From an uncultured Tropicimonas sp. (lineage in GTDB: Bacteria; Pseudomonadota; Alphaproteobacteria; Rhodobacterales; Rhodobacteraceae), in the NCBI GenBank assembly GCA_947495685.1, contig CANLZY010000025.1:25706-89705 (forward strand): a DNA stretch of 64,000 nucleotides, given 5' to 3'. The position numbers were made by a program, and so were the translations under genes. The number at the start of each line of letters is the position of its first letter. The stretch's first letter is position 1. The notes below the pieces were generated by a model. The model was not told the origin of the DNA, made no database searches, and worked only from the letters and a program-made list of their open reading frames with translations. Below are positions 49,304-57,793 of the stretch, in pieces.

Positions 49304-50817
49304 GCCGATCCGACGGACAGTTGTTCGACGGCTACATGGCCGTCGACTGGTCTGCCAGCAATGTGCCCAAACAAGGTGCGGACAGTATCTGGATCGCCTG
49401 CTCCGGTTGGGGTGGAGCGCCGGTGCTTGAAAACCCGGCGACCCGGGCCGAGGCTGCGGCGCGGATATCCGCTCTGTTGCAGCAGGCCAGCGCCGCAGGG
49501 CGACGCCTGCTCTGCGGGTTCGACTTTCCCTTTGGCTACCCGGCCGGCACCGCCAGCGCACTGACTGGGCAGGATGACTGGCAGCCGCTGTGGGCCCGCA
49601 TCGCCGCGGTGATCGACGAAGGCGCGCGCAACGCCAACAACCGTTACGAAGCCGCCGCAGTGCTGAACCGGGCCTTTGCCGGCGATGGCCCGTTCTGGGG
49701 CAATGGGCTGAAGCGCGACATCCCCGGTCTGCCACGCCGCAAACCGGCGGGATGGGACGATGCCCTGCCGCCCAACGCCCGGCACGCCGAAACCGTGGTG
49801 CCAAGGGCGCAGGAGGTCTGGAAGCTGAACGGCATCGGCTCGGTCGGTGGGCAAGCCTTGACCGGGATCGCGATGCTGGAGCACCTGCGCCATGCGCTTG
49901 GCGCCGAGATCTGGCCGTTCCAGACGCTCGGCCCCGGCACCACGCACGTCCTAGCGGAAATCTATCCCTCCCTGCTGGACGCTGACCCGTCGGAGACGGT
50001 CCTTGATGCCGGTCAGGTGCGGGCCGTGGTGCGGGCGCTGGAACGGCTTGACGGTCAGGGGCAACTGGCGCGGTGCCTCGCCGCCGCAGCCGACATGCCC
50101 GAGTCCGTTTGCCGCGAAGAAGCCGTGATGCTGGGCGCGGACGATCCGGACGCGTTTCGCCGCGCAGCGAAGCCGGGCGTGCCGCCCTACGAGCGCAATC
50201 CGGCGGCGATCTATCGCCAGAGCTTTGCCACCATCGCAGCCGAGGCGCCGCTGGACGATCTGCCGGACGAGATGCGCGACATGGCCATCCGGGTTATCCA
50301 CGCCTGCGGCATGGTCGATGCGGTGGCGGATCTGCGCTTTTCCGACGGTGCCGTTGCGGCGGGGCGCGCGGCCTTGCGGGCCGGTGCGCCAATCTTGTGC
50401 GACGCCGAAATGGTCGGGCGCGGCATCATTGGCCGGGCGCTGCCCGATGGCACGGTTCCGCGGGTCACGCTGAACGATCCGTCGGTGCCGGCGCTGGCAC
50501 AGTCGCTGGGCACCACCCGCTCTGCAGCGGCGGTCGAATTGTGGCGGGACCACATCGAAGGTGCCGTGGTCGTGATCGGCAACGCACCGACGGCGCTGTT
50601 CCACCTGTTGGAACGGCTGGAGGAGGGCTGGCCGAAACCGGCTGTGATCCTCGGCTTTCCGGTGGGGTTCGTCGGTGCGGCCGAAAGCAAGGCGGCGCTG
50701 GCCGACCTGCCTCATGGCGTGCCCTATGTAACGCTTCTGGGGCGGCGCGGCGGCTCAGCCATGGCGGCGGCGTCGGTCAATGCGCTGACGCTGGGACTCA
50801 AGGGAGACGGCACATGA
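49300..50817 (+). CDS. cobH: Precorrin-8X methylmutase CobH with an extra N-terminal domain
   Basis: 505 residues from GTG 49300, which overlaps the cbiX stop. Normal CobH is about 210 residues. Here the CobH part runs from about Tyr297 (NPAAIYRQSFATI) to the end: catalytic His334 in RVIHACGM, then GAPILCDAEMV, TRSAAAVELW, VVVIGNAPTALF and GFPVGFVGAAESK. It moves a methyl group from C11 to C12. The N-terminal ~290 residues have their own conserved features (GYMAVDWSASN, IWIACSGWGG, LLCGFDFPFGYP, HAETVVPRAQEVWKL, GPGTTHVLAEIYPS) that resemble an RNase H-like fold (D-W-S-A-S then G-F-D-F-P). I do not know their function. Confidence 0.93.
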   Translation: MSRSDGQLFDGYMAVDWSASNVPKQGADSIWIACSGWGGAPVLENPATRAEAAARISALLQQASAAGRRLLCGFDFPFGYPAGTASALTGQDDWQPLWARIAAVIDEGARNANNRYEAAAVLNRAFAGDGPFWGNGLKRDIPGLPRRKPAGWDDALPPNARHAETVVPRAQEVWKLNGIGSVGGQALTGIAMLEHLRHALGAEIWPFQTLGPGTTHVLAEIYPSLLDADPSETVLDAGQVRAVVRALERLDGQGQLARCLAAAADMPESVCREEAVMLGADDPDAFRRAAKPGVPPYERNPAAIYRQSFATIAAEAPLDDLPDEMRDMAIRVIHACGMVDAVADLRFSDGAVAAGRAALRAGAPILCDAEMVGRGIIGRALPDGTVPRVTLNDPSVPALAQSLGTTRSAAAVELWRDHIEGAVVVIGNAPTALFHLLERLEEGWPKPAVILGFPVGFVGAAESKAALADLPHGVPYVTLLGRRGGSAMAAASVNALTLGLKGDGT

Positions 50818-52010
50818 CAGCACCCTGGCTCGACGTGATCGGCATTGGCGAGGATGGCTGGGCCGGGCTGTCGCCCGCTGCGCGCGCCCGGCTGGAGGTG
50901 GCAGAGGTCATCGTTGGCGGCCCGCGCCACCACGGGCTGGTGCCCGATCTTCCGGGCGAGCGGCTGGAATGGCCCAGCCCGTTTCGCGAACTGGCCGCCG
51001 AGATCGCGACGCTGCGCGGACGCCGCGTGGCCGTTCTGGTGACCGGCGATCCGCTTTGGTACTCGGCAGGTGCACTGTTCTTTCGTCATTTCAGCCCCGA
51101 TGAGGTGACGTTCTATCCGCATCTGTCGGCCTTCCAACTGGCCGCCGCGCGGATGAAATGGTCGCTCGCCGACGTGGAGACCCTCACCGTGCACGGCCGC
51201 CCGGCGGAGCAGGCGATTCCGTTCTTTGCCCATGGTGCGCGGCTGCTGATCCTGACGCAGGATGGCAGCAGCCCGGCTCGCATCGGGCAGCTTCTGACCG
51301 ACTGCGGCCTTGGCGCAAGCAAACTGACCGTGCTGTCGGCGATGGGCGGCTCCGACGAGGGTCGCATCGAAGGCCGCGCCGACAGTTGGACCACCCCCGC
51401 GCCGGATTTCCACCTGCTTGCGGTGGAATGCATCGGCGAAATCGGGGCGACCGTACCGCCGCGCACCGGCCTGCCAGACGATGCCTTCGAGCACGACGGC
51501 AAGATGACCAAACGCGAAGTGCGCGCCCTGACGGTGTCGGCGTTGGCACCGCGTCGTGGGCAGATGCTGTGGGACATCGGCGTCGGCTGCGGCTCGGTCG
51601 CGATCGAATGGATGCGCGCCGCTCGCGACATGCGCGCGGTGGGCATCGACAACCAGCCCGCCCGGCTTGCAATGGCTGGCGCAAATGCGGTTCGCCTCGG
51701 CGCTCCACGGCTGGACCTGCGCCAGGGCCGCGCACCCGAGGCCCTGGCCGACCTGCCCACACCCGATGCGATCTTCATCGGTGGCGGGCTGTCCGAAGAC
51801 GTTGCCGGCGCCGCACTCGCGGCGCTGCCGGACCATGGCCGCCTTGTGGCCAATGCCGTGACGCTGGAATCCGAAACCCTGCTGAGCACCCTGCACGCCC
51901 GTCACGGCGGTAGCCTGATCCGGGTGTCGGTGTCCCGCGCCGAACCCGTCGGGCCCTATCGCGGCTGGAAGCCGTTGATGCCCGTCACACAATGGAGCCT
52001 TACCCGATGA
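50814..52010 (+). CDS. cobL: Precorrin-6Y C5,15-methyltransferase (decarboxylating) CobL
   Basis: 398 residues from ATG 50814. CbiE half (VIGIGEDGWAGLSPAARARL, VAVLVTGDPLWYS) followed by CbiT half (WDIGVGCGSVAIEWMRAA, IFIGGGLSEDV). The bifunctional enzyme methylates C5 and C15 and removes the C12 acetate carboxyl. It starts inside the end of cobH (4-base overlap) and overlaps cobI likewise. Confidence 0.96.
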   Translation: MTAPWLDVIGIGEDGWAGLSPAARARLEVAEVIVGGPRHHGLVPDLPGERLEWPSPFRELAAEIATLRGRRVAVLVTGDPLWYSAGALFFRHFSPDEVTFYPHLSAFQLAAARMKWSLADVETLTVHGRPAEQAIPFFAHGARLLILTQDGSSPARIGQLLTDCGLGASKLTVLSAMGGSDEGRIEGRADSWTTPAPDFHLLAVECIGEIGATVPPRTGLPDDAFEHDGKMTKREVRALTVSALAPRRGQMLWDIGVGCGSVAIEWMRAARDMRAVGIDNQPARLAMAGANAVRLGAPRLDLRQGRAPEALADLPTPDAIFIGGGLSEDVAGAALAALPDHGRLVANAVTLESETLLSTLHARHGGSLIRVSVSRAEPVGPYRGWKPLMPVTQWSLTR

Positions 52011-52705
52011 GCGGAACTCTCTATGGCCTGGGCGTCGGCCCCGGCGACCCCGAACTGCTGACCCTGAAGGCGCATCGGCTGATCTCGGCAGCGGGCGTCA
52101 TCGCATATCCGGCGCCCGACAACGGCGAGAGCTTTGCACGCGCCATCGTGGCAGACTCGATCCCGGAGGGCGCGCGCGAAATCCCGATCGTCATCCCGAT
52201 GCGGTCGGAACGGTTCCCCGCGCAGGACGTCTATGATGCCGCCGCCGAGGAAATCGCCACCGCGTTGGAGGCCGGCAAGGACGTGGTGGTGCTGTGCGAG
52301 GGCGACCCGTTCTTCTATGGCTCGTTCATGTACCTGTACTCGCGGCTGGCTGATCGTTTCCCGACCGAAATCGTGCCGGGCGTGTCGTCTCTGGGGGCCG
52401 TCACGGCTGCTGCCCGTCGTCCGCTGATTGCCCGCGAAGAGGTGCTGACCGTGGTGCCCGCAACGCTGGACGAGGCCGCGCTGGAACGCCACCTGTCGCA
52501 GGCCAACGCAGCCGCGATCATGAAGTTGGGCCGTCATTTCTCCAAGGTGCGCGCGGTGCTGGAACGGCTGGGGATGGCCGAGCGGGCGATGTTCGTCTCG
52601 CACGCCTCGTTGCCCAACCAGAACGTCACACCATTGTCCGAGGCACCAGATACGGCGCCCTATTTCGCGATGATCATCGTGCCGGGAAAGGATGCCCATG
52701 TCTGA
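52007..52705 (+). CDS. cobI: Precorrin-2 / cobalt-factor II C20-methyltransferase CobI (CbiL)
   Basis: 232 residues from ATG 52007 (ATGA overlap with cobL). SUMT-family methyltransferase: GVGPGDPELLTLKA, CEGDPFFYGSFMY, VPGVSSLGAV and LGRHFSKVR. It methylates C20. Sequence alone does not separate the cobalt-free (CobI) from the cobalt-containing (CbiL) substrate; with cbiX and cbiG alongside, the cobalt form is likely. The last bases overlap the next gene. Confidence 0.95.
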   Translation: MSGTLYGLGVGPGDPELLTLKAHRLISAAGVIAYPAPDNGESFARAIVADSIPEGAREIPIVIPMRSERFPAQDVYDAAAEEIATALEAGKDVVVLCEGDPFFYGSFMYLYSRLADRFPTEIVPGVSSLGAVTAAARRPLIAREEVLTVVPATLDEAALERHLSQANAAAIMKLGRHFSKVRAVLERLGMAERAMFVSHASLPNQNVTPLSEAPDTAPYFAMIIVPGKDAHV

Positions 52706-54509
52706 GCTGTCACCTGTTGTGGTCTGCATCCTGCCCTCGGCCGAAACGCTGGGACAACAGATCGCCGACCAGTTGGACGCGCGACTGGACGTGCGCGGAA
52801 CCGATTTCGATGATGTGGGCGCGCATCTTCGGGCGCTGTTCCTGGCCGGTCACCCGATCATCGGGTTGGCCTCGGCCGGAATCCTGATCCGCACGTTGGC
52901 ACCGGTGCTGGTGGACAAACGGCGGGAGCCGCCTGTCGTGTCAGTGGCCGAGGACGGCTCGGCGGTGGTGCCGCTTCTGGGCGGGCATCACGGTGCCAAT
53001 GCGCTGGCGCGCCGTATCGCGACCGCGCTTGGGGCCCAGGCTGCGGTGACCACTGCCGGAGATGTTTCGCTTGGCGTGGCGCTGGACGAGCCGCCGGCGG
53101 GCTGGCGGCTGGAGACACCGGAGGACGCAAAGCCGTTGATGGCGGCGCTTCTGGCCGGGGCAAGGGGACAGGTGTCGGGCACCGCGAGCTGGCTTCAACC
53201 ACTGGTGGAGCAGGGGGCCGTGGAGGTGATTGGCGCCGACGTGGATGCGCCGGTTGTGTTGAGCGTCAATGGCTTGGCGCCGTTGATCTATCGCCGCAGT
53301 GCACTGGCGCTCGGGGTCGGTTGCGCGCGGGGCTGTGACCCGGACGAGTTGATCGGCCTTGTCGGGCAGACGTTGGCGGACGCCGGAATCGCCCAGGGAG
53401 AGATCGCGTCGGTGCATTCAATCGACCTTAAGGCCAACGAAGCCGCGATTCATGCGCTTGCCAGCCACCTGGATGTGCCGGCACGCTTCCATCCCGCCGA
53501 GCGGCTGGAGGCCGAGGTCGCAAGGCTGGCCAACCCGTCCGATGTCGTGTTCGCCGAGGTCGGTTGCCACGGCGTGTCGGAGGGGGCCGCGCTTGCAGCT
53601 GCGGGACCGCAGGGCCAGTTGTTGGTGGAAAAGACCAAGTCGCCGTCGGCCACCTGTGCTGTTGCCCGGATCGCCGAAGGCGGGGACGCCGGACAGGCGC
53701 GCGGCCATCTGTCGGTGATCGGCATCGGCCCGGGGCAACCGGATTGGCGCACGCCCGAGGCGACGCGTCTGATTGCACAGGCCGATGAACTGGTGGGCTA
53801 TGGCTTCTACATCGACCTGTTGGGTCCGGAAGCACGCGGCCGCATGCGGCGCGACTTTGATCTTGGCGAAGAGGAGGCGCGCTGCCGCTATGCGCTGGAA
53901 GCTGCCGGTGAAGGGCGGCGTGTGGCGCTGATCTGCTCGGGCGATGGCGGCATCTACGCAATGGGCGCGTTGGTGATGGAGCTGCTGGATCGCGACAGCG
54001 ACGCGGGTGGTGTGTCGGACGTAGCCAAGCGCGTTGACGTGACCCATGCGCCGGGGATTTCGGCGTTGCAGGCTGCCTCGGCGCGGGCCGGAGCCCTGTT
54101 GGGCCATGATTTCTGTGCGATTTCGCTGTCGGACCTTCTGACCCCGCGCGCGGCGATCCTCAAACGGCTGCATGCGGCGGCGGAGGGGGATTTCGTGATC
54201 GCGTTCTATAACCCGGTGTCGCGGCGGCGTCGGACCCTGCTGGCCGAGGCCCGGGAGATCCTGCTGGCGCATCGCCCCGCAGACACGCCGGTGCTTCTGG
54301 CGGCAAGCCTTGGCCGCCCTGAAGAAAAGCTGACCCTGCGCCGCCTGGCCGATCTCGACGTGGACGAGGTGGACATGATGACCATCGTGCTGATCGGATC
54401 GTCCGCCTCGCGACGGATCGACAGCGGCGACATTGCGGCCGGGGCGGGCGGCACCTGGATCTACACCCCGCGCGGCTATGCCAAGCGCATTGACGGAGAC
54501 ACGGCATGA
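52698..54509 (+). CDS. cobJ: CbiG-CobJ fusion: ring-opening protein and C17-methyltransferase
   Basis: 603 residues from ATG 52698 (GGAAAGGA about 6 bases upstream); ATG 52692 adds two. Residues 1 to about 330 are CbiG: GLASAGILIRTLAP, VPLLGGHHGANALARRIA, ALGVGCARGCDPDELIGLV and the C-terminal KANEAAIHALASHL / VFAEVGCHGVSEGAALAAA. From about residue 335 it is a SUMT-type methyltransferase of the CobJ/CbiH type (SVIGIGPGQPDWRT, CSGDGGIYAMGALV, APGISALQAASA, YNPVSRRRR, GRPEEKLTLRRL). CbiG opens the delta-lactone and releases acetaldehyde; CobJ/CbiH contracts the ring while methylating C17. The two activities act in successive steps of the early-cobalt pathway. Confidence 0.95.
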   Translation: MSELSPVVVCILPSAETLGQQIADQLDARLDVRGTDFDDVGAHLRALFLAGHPIIGLASAGILIRTLAPVLVDKRREPPVVSVAEDGSAVVPLLGGHHGANALARRIATALGAQAAVTTAGDVSLGVALDEPPAGWRLETPEDAKPLMAALLAGARGQVSGTASWLQPLVEQGAVEVIGADVDAPVVLSVNGLAPLIYRRSALALGVGCARGCDPDELIGLVGQTLADAGIAQGEIASVHSIDLKANEAAIHALASHLDVPARFHPAERLEAEVARLANPSDVVFAEVGCHGVSEGAALAAAGPQGQLLVEKTKSPSATCAVARIAEGGDAGQARGHLSVIGIGPGQPDWRTPEATRLIAQADELVGYGFYIDLLGPEARGRMRRDFDLGEEEARCRYALEAAGEGRRVALICSGDGGIYAMGALVMELLDRDSDAGGVSDVAKRVDVTHAPGISALQAASARAGALLGHDFCAISLSDLLTPRAAILKRLHAAAEGDFVIAFYNPVSRRRRTLLAEAREILLAHRPADTPVLLAASLGRPEEKLTLRRLADLDVDEVDMMTIVLIGSSASRRIDSGDIAAGAGGTWIYTPRGYAKRIDGDTA

Positions 54510-55273
54510 CGGTTCATTTCATCGGTGCGGGTCCTGGTGACCCCGAGCTCATCACCGTCAAGGGGCAGCGCCTAATCGCAAGCTGTGGGCTGTGCCTGTA
54601 TGCCGGTTCCCTGGTGCCGGAGGCGGTTGTCGCCGGCGCGCCCGAGGGCGCACGGGTGATCGACACCGCGCCGCTGACGCTGGACGATATCATGGCGGAA
54701 ATCGAGGCGGCCCATGCCCGCGGCGAAGACGTGGCACGCGTGCATTCGGGCGATCCGTCCCTCTATGGTGCCATCGCCGAGCAGGTCCGCCGGTTGAAGG
54801 CGGTGGGAATTCCCTTTGACATCACCCCAGGGGTGCCGGCCTATGCCGCCGCGGCTGCCGCGATGGGGCAGGAATTGACGATCCCCGAGGTCGCCCAAAC
54901 GGTTATCCTGACCCGGACGGCAATGAAGTCTTCGTCGATGCCGGAGGGCGAGGACCTCGCGACGCTCGGCGCGTCGAGGGCGACGCTGGCGATCCATCTG
55001 TCGGTGCGCAACCTGCTGGAGATCGAGCGCCAGTTGGCACCGCTGTACGGGGCGGATTGCCCGGTTGTGGTGGCCTATCGGGTCGGCTGGCCGGACGAGA
55101 GCTATATCAGGGGCACCCTGTCCGACATTCGAGACAAGGTGCGCGCGGCCAAGCTGACGCGCACGGCCCTGGTGTTCGTGGGCCGGGTGTTTCAGGATCA
55201 TGAATTCCCCGATTCGGCGCTCTACGATGCGGATCAACCGCATATCCTGCGACCACGTCGACGCCAGGACTGA
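54506..55273 (+). CDS. cobM: Precorrin-4 / cobalt-precorrin-4 C11-methyltransferase CobM (CbiF)
   Basis: 255 residues, overlaps the fusion gene by 4 bases. SUMT-type: GAGPGDPELITVKGQRLI, HSGDPSLYGAI, TPGVPAYAAAAAAMG, ILTRTAMKSSSMPEGEDL (family-typical R-T-x-S/P-M-P) and VAYRVGWPDE. It methylates C11. Last gene of the six-gene cob operon; a palindromic repeat follows 35 bases later. Confidence 0.96.
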   Translation: MTVHFIGAGPGDPELITVKGQRLIASCGLCLYAGSLVPEAVVAGAPEGARVIDTAPLTLDDIMAEIEAAHARGEDVARVHSGDPSLYGAIAEQVRRLKAVGIPFDITPGVPAYAAAAAAMGQELTIPEVAQTVILTRTAMKSSSMPEGEDLATLGASRATLAIHLSVRNLLEIERQLAPLYGADCPVVVAYRVGWPDESYIRGTLSDIRDKVRAAKLTRTALVFVGRVFQDHEFPDSALYDADQPHILRPRRRQD

Positions 55274-55307
55274 CGCCGGAATTTCTGGCGCCAATGGTTG
55301 GGAGAGA

Positions 55308-55445
55308 CAACCGCGCCCGGCCCGGCCCAACCTTGGGGCCACATCCTCGATGTGGTGCCGAGGGAGCGGGCGCGCTCCCGCCGACGCTCGATGCTGACGC
55401 ATCTCGCGCCGTTTGGGCCGGGCGCGCCTTCGCGCGCCGCACGCT
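55308..55445. repeat. Intergenic palindromic repeat, copy 5 (long)
   Basis: Between the convergent cobM and cobB. Outer arms GCGCCCGGCCCGGCCCAAC (from about 55311) and GTTTGGGCCGGGCGCG (55409-55424) are complementary, with an inner CACATC-CTC-GATGTG hairpin (55341-55355) and GCGCGCTCCCGCC. It carries the same building blocks as copies 1 and 4 in an extended palindrome, ending with GCGCGCC-TTC-GCGCGCC-like sequence. It may act as a bidirectional terminator. Bases 55446-55549 next to cobB show nothing recognisable. Confidence 0.5.
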
Positions 55446-55549
55446 GCGGACAGCGCCGGCTTGGGGTTGGCCGTTTGCTTGTTACCGGTCAGTCGCGGCG
55501 CATCGGGGGCGCGGGACGCGTACGCCTTTGGATTTGCCGTGGGAGACGC

Positions 55550-56839
55550 TCAGGCCGGGTCGATTACATGTGCGAATGACCCGGAGATCCGCCCGACCTG
55601 CAATCCCATGTTCGGCACCGCTTCGCCGGTTGCATCCGTCGCCCGAAACAACCGTGCCGGGCCGCCCTCCTGCACAATGGTGGCATAGTGGAACTCGTGC
55701 GCCAGCAGAGGGGTCGTCCAGGGGGCGCCGGGCAGCGGTGTGAGGCGCCGGTAACCCAGTGTCAGCTTGCGTGCCTTGAACGAGGTTTCGAGCGGCAGAA
55801 GCCGCAGCATTTCGTGCCGGTGTCCCGCGGCATCGACAAGGCCCTCGCCGAGCGTCATGTAGCCGCCGCATTCGCCATAGATCCTTGCACCTCGGTCCGC
55901 TGCCCGTCTGGTCAGGCCAAGGAATTTCTGCGCATTCGCAAGCTGCCCGGCGAACAGTTCCGGGTAGCCGCCTGGCAGGTACACCGCGTCGGCGAACTGG
56001 TCTGGTCCCTTGTTGTCCAGCGGTGAAAAGGGCAGCACCTGCGCGCCCTGGGCGTTCCATTCGTTGAGCAGGTGCGGATAGGCAAAGGCGAAGGCGGGAT
56101 CCCGGGCGACGGCAATCCGCTGCCCGATCGGAGGCAAATGCATATGCGGTCCGGTTTCGACGGTCAGCGGACGGGCAGCCGCCAGCAGCGCGTCCAGATC
56201 CACCGCCAGTTCGATCCTGTCGGCGGTTGCCTCCAGAAAGGCATCCAGCGCGTCGATTTCGGTCGCCTGCACAAGGCCCAGGTGGCGTTCCGGCAGGGTC
56301 AGGCCCGAATCCCGCTGCAGGCAACCGAGAACATTGGTATCGGCATCCATCAACGGGCGCGCCGCCATCTCGGCATGGCGCAGGGTGCCGGCCCGGTTGA
56401 GGATCACGCCCGCCAGCGGCAGGTCTGGCCGCAGCGCCTGCAGGCCGATAGCGGGCAACAGGGCCGACTGGCCGGACTTGGCAATGTCGAGCACCAGCAC
56501 GATCGGCAGCCCCAGCGTTGCCGCAAGGTCGGCCACCGACCCGCGTCCGTCCCGTCCCGCATCCAGCACGCCCATCGCGCCCTCGACGACCAGCAGTTCT
56601 CCGCCCTGGGCCGCAGCGCGGGCGCGCAGGGCCGCCGGTGACATCGCCCAGGCGTCGAGGTTGACGGATGGCGCGCCGCAGGCCGCCGCATGAAATGCCG
56701 GGTCGATATAGTCTGGCCCGCTCTTGGCGGCGCGCACATCAATGCCACGCCGCTTCAGCGCCCGCAGCAGCCCAAGCGTGACGGTGGTTTTTCCGGCCCC
56801 GGATGTCGGGGCGGCAATCACGAAGCCTCGGGCGGTCAT
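55550..56839 (-). CDS. cobB: Cobyrinate / hydrogenobyrinate a,c-diamide synthase CobB (CbiA)
   Basis: 429 residues. N-terminal ATP-binding domain with P-loop TSGAGKTTVTLGLL and KSGPDYIDPAFH, a linker, and a C-terminal class I-like glutaminase part with AVYLPGGYPELFAGQLA and the nucleophile Cys in IYGECGGYMTLGEGL. It amidates carboxylates a and c using glutamine and ATP. Shares an operon with cobA (4-base overlap), convergent to cobM. Confidence 0.96.
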   Translation of the reverse strand: MTARGFVIAAPTSGAGKTTVTLGLLRALKRRGIDVRAAKSGPDYIDPAFHAAACGAPSVNLDAWAMSPAALRARAAAQGGELLVVEGAMGVLDAGRDGRGSVADLAATLGLPIVLVLDIAKSGQSALLPAIGLQALRPDLPLAGVILNRAGTLRHAEMAARPLMDADTNVLGCLQRDSGLTLPERHLGLVQATEIDALDAFLEATADRIELAVDLDALLAAARPLTVETGPHMHLPPIGQRIAVARDPAFAFAYPHLLNEWNAQGAQVLPFSPLDNKGPDQFADAVYLPGGYPELFAGQLANAQKFLGLTRRAADRGARIYGECGGYMTLGEGLVDAAGHRHEMLRLLPLETSFKARKLTLGYRRLTPLPGAPWTTPLLAHEFHYATIVQEGGPARLFRATDATGEAVPNMGLQVGRISGSFAHVIDPA

Positions 56840-57708
56840 GCGGTCTGTTCGGTCCTCCCGATCCCGAGCGGGTCAAGATCGCGCGGTTCTTCGCCCCGCA
56901 ACTGGGACATCCAGTCGATTGCCTTTCGCATCTCGACCACGCGGCCAAGGCAGACAATTGCGGGGGCCTGCATCCCATGGATCACGGCATCTTCGGCGGC
57001 GGCGCCCAGCGTGGTTTCCAGCACCCGCATGTCGGGCAGGGTTGCATTGGAAACGATGGCCACCGGTTCGTCCACCGCCCGCCCGCCGTCCAGCAACGCC
57101 TTCGAGATATTGGGCAAGTGCTTGATCGCCATGTACATGACAATCACCGGGCTGCCCTTGGCCAGCGCGTGCCAGTCGATGGCCGAGGGCGCAAGGCCGG
57201 TATGGTCGTGGCCGGTCAGGAAGGTCACGGCCTGATTCACGTCGCGGTGGGTGACCGGGATTCCGGCAAACGCCAGCCCACCGATGCCGGCCGAAATGCC
57301 GGGCGTGACGCGGATCGGGACACCGGCCTGCGCCAGCGTCTGTGCCTCTTCACCGCCGCGCCCGAACACGAAGGGATCGCCACCTTTCAACCGCAAGACC
57401 CGCAGGCCCTGTCGCGACAAGGCGATCAGGCGCAACGAGATGTCGGCCTGGCGAGCCGATGGCTTGCCGCCACGCTTTCCGGCATATTCCAGCAGCGTTC
57501 CGGGGCGCCGCCATTCCAGAATGCGCGGATCGACCAGCGCGTCGTGCACGATCACATCGGCCTGTTGCATCGCGTACAACCCTTGCAGCGTCAGCAGACC
57601 AGGGTCACCGGGGCCGGAGCCCACGAGCCAGACGAGACCCGCCGGAAATTCCGGCCAGTCGTGCGAAGGAAGGGTGATGTGCACATCGTTTGTCATGGCG
57701 CGCAGCAT
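56836..57708 (-). CDS. cobA: Uroporphyrinogen-III C-methyltransferase CobA
   Basis: 290 residues from ATG 57708 (AGGG 7 bases upstream); ATG 57696 (MTNDVHITL) would give 286 and ATG 57726 adds 6. SUMT signatures: LVGSGPGDPGLLTLQGL, VHDALVDPRIL, RLKGGDPFVFGRGGEEAQTL, VTPGISAGIGG and GIPVTHRD. It makes precorrin-2 from uroporphyrinogen III, the branch point to cobalamin and siroheme. As a stand-alone SUMT in the B12 locus it needs a dehydrogenase to produce sirohydrochlorin for CbiX; none is in this window. It is divergent from cbiD with an 85-base gap. Confidence 0.96.
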   Translation of the reverse strand: MLRAMTNDVHITLPSHDWPEFPAGLVWLVGSGPGDPGLLTLQGLYAMQQADVIVHDALVDPRILEWRRPGTLLEYAGKRGGKPSARQADISLRLIALSRQGLRVLRLKGGDPFVFGRGGEEAQTLAQAGVPIRVTPGISAGIGGLAFAGIPVTHRDVNQAVTFLTGHDHTGLAPSAIDWHALAKGSPVIVMYMAIKHLPNISKALLDGGRAVDEPVAIVSNATLPDMRVLETTLGAAAEDAVIHGMQAPAIVCLGRVVEMRKAIDWMSQLRGEEPRDLDPLGIGRTEQTA

Positions 57709-57793
57709 ATCGCTGCCCTGCGGCAATGGCGAGACGCCTTGCGTGGTTCTTTCGACCTGTGGCGTCGCAGCAAAAACCGGTTATACCGCCGAC

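Noticed and set aside
55274..55549. Third cobalamin riboswitch between cobM and cobB
   Set aside because: No B12-box junction (GCAACTG) or GAGCCAGGAGACCTGCC-type landmark on either strand, and both flanking genes end here.
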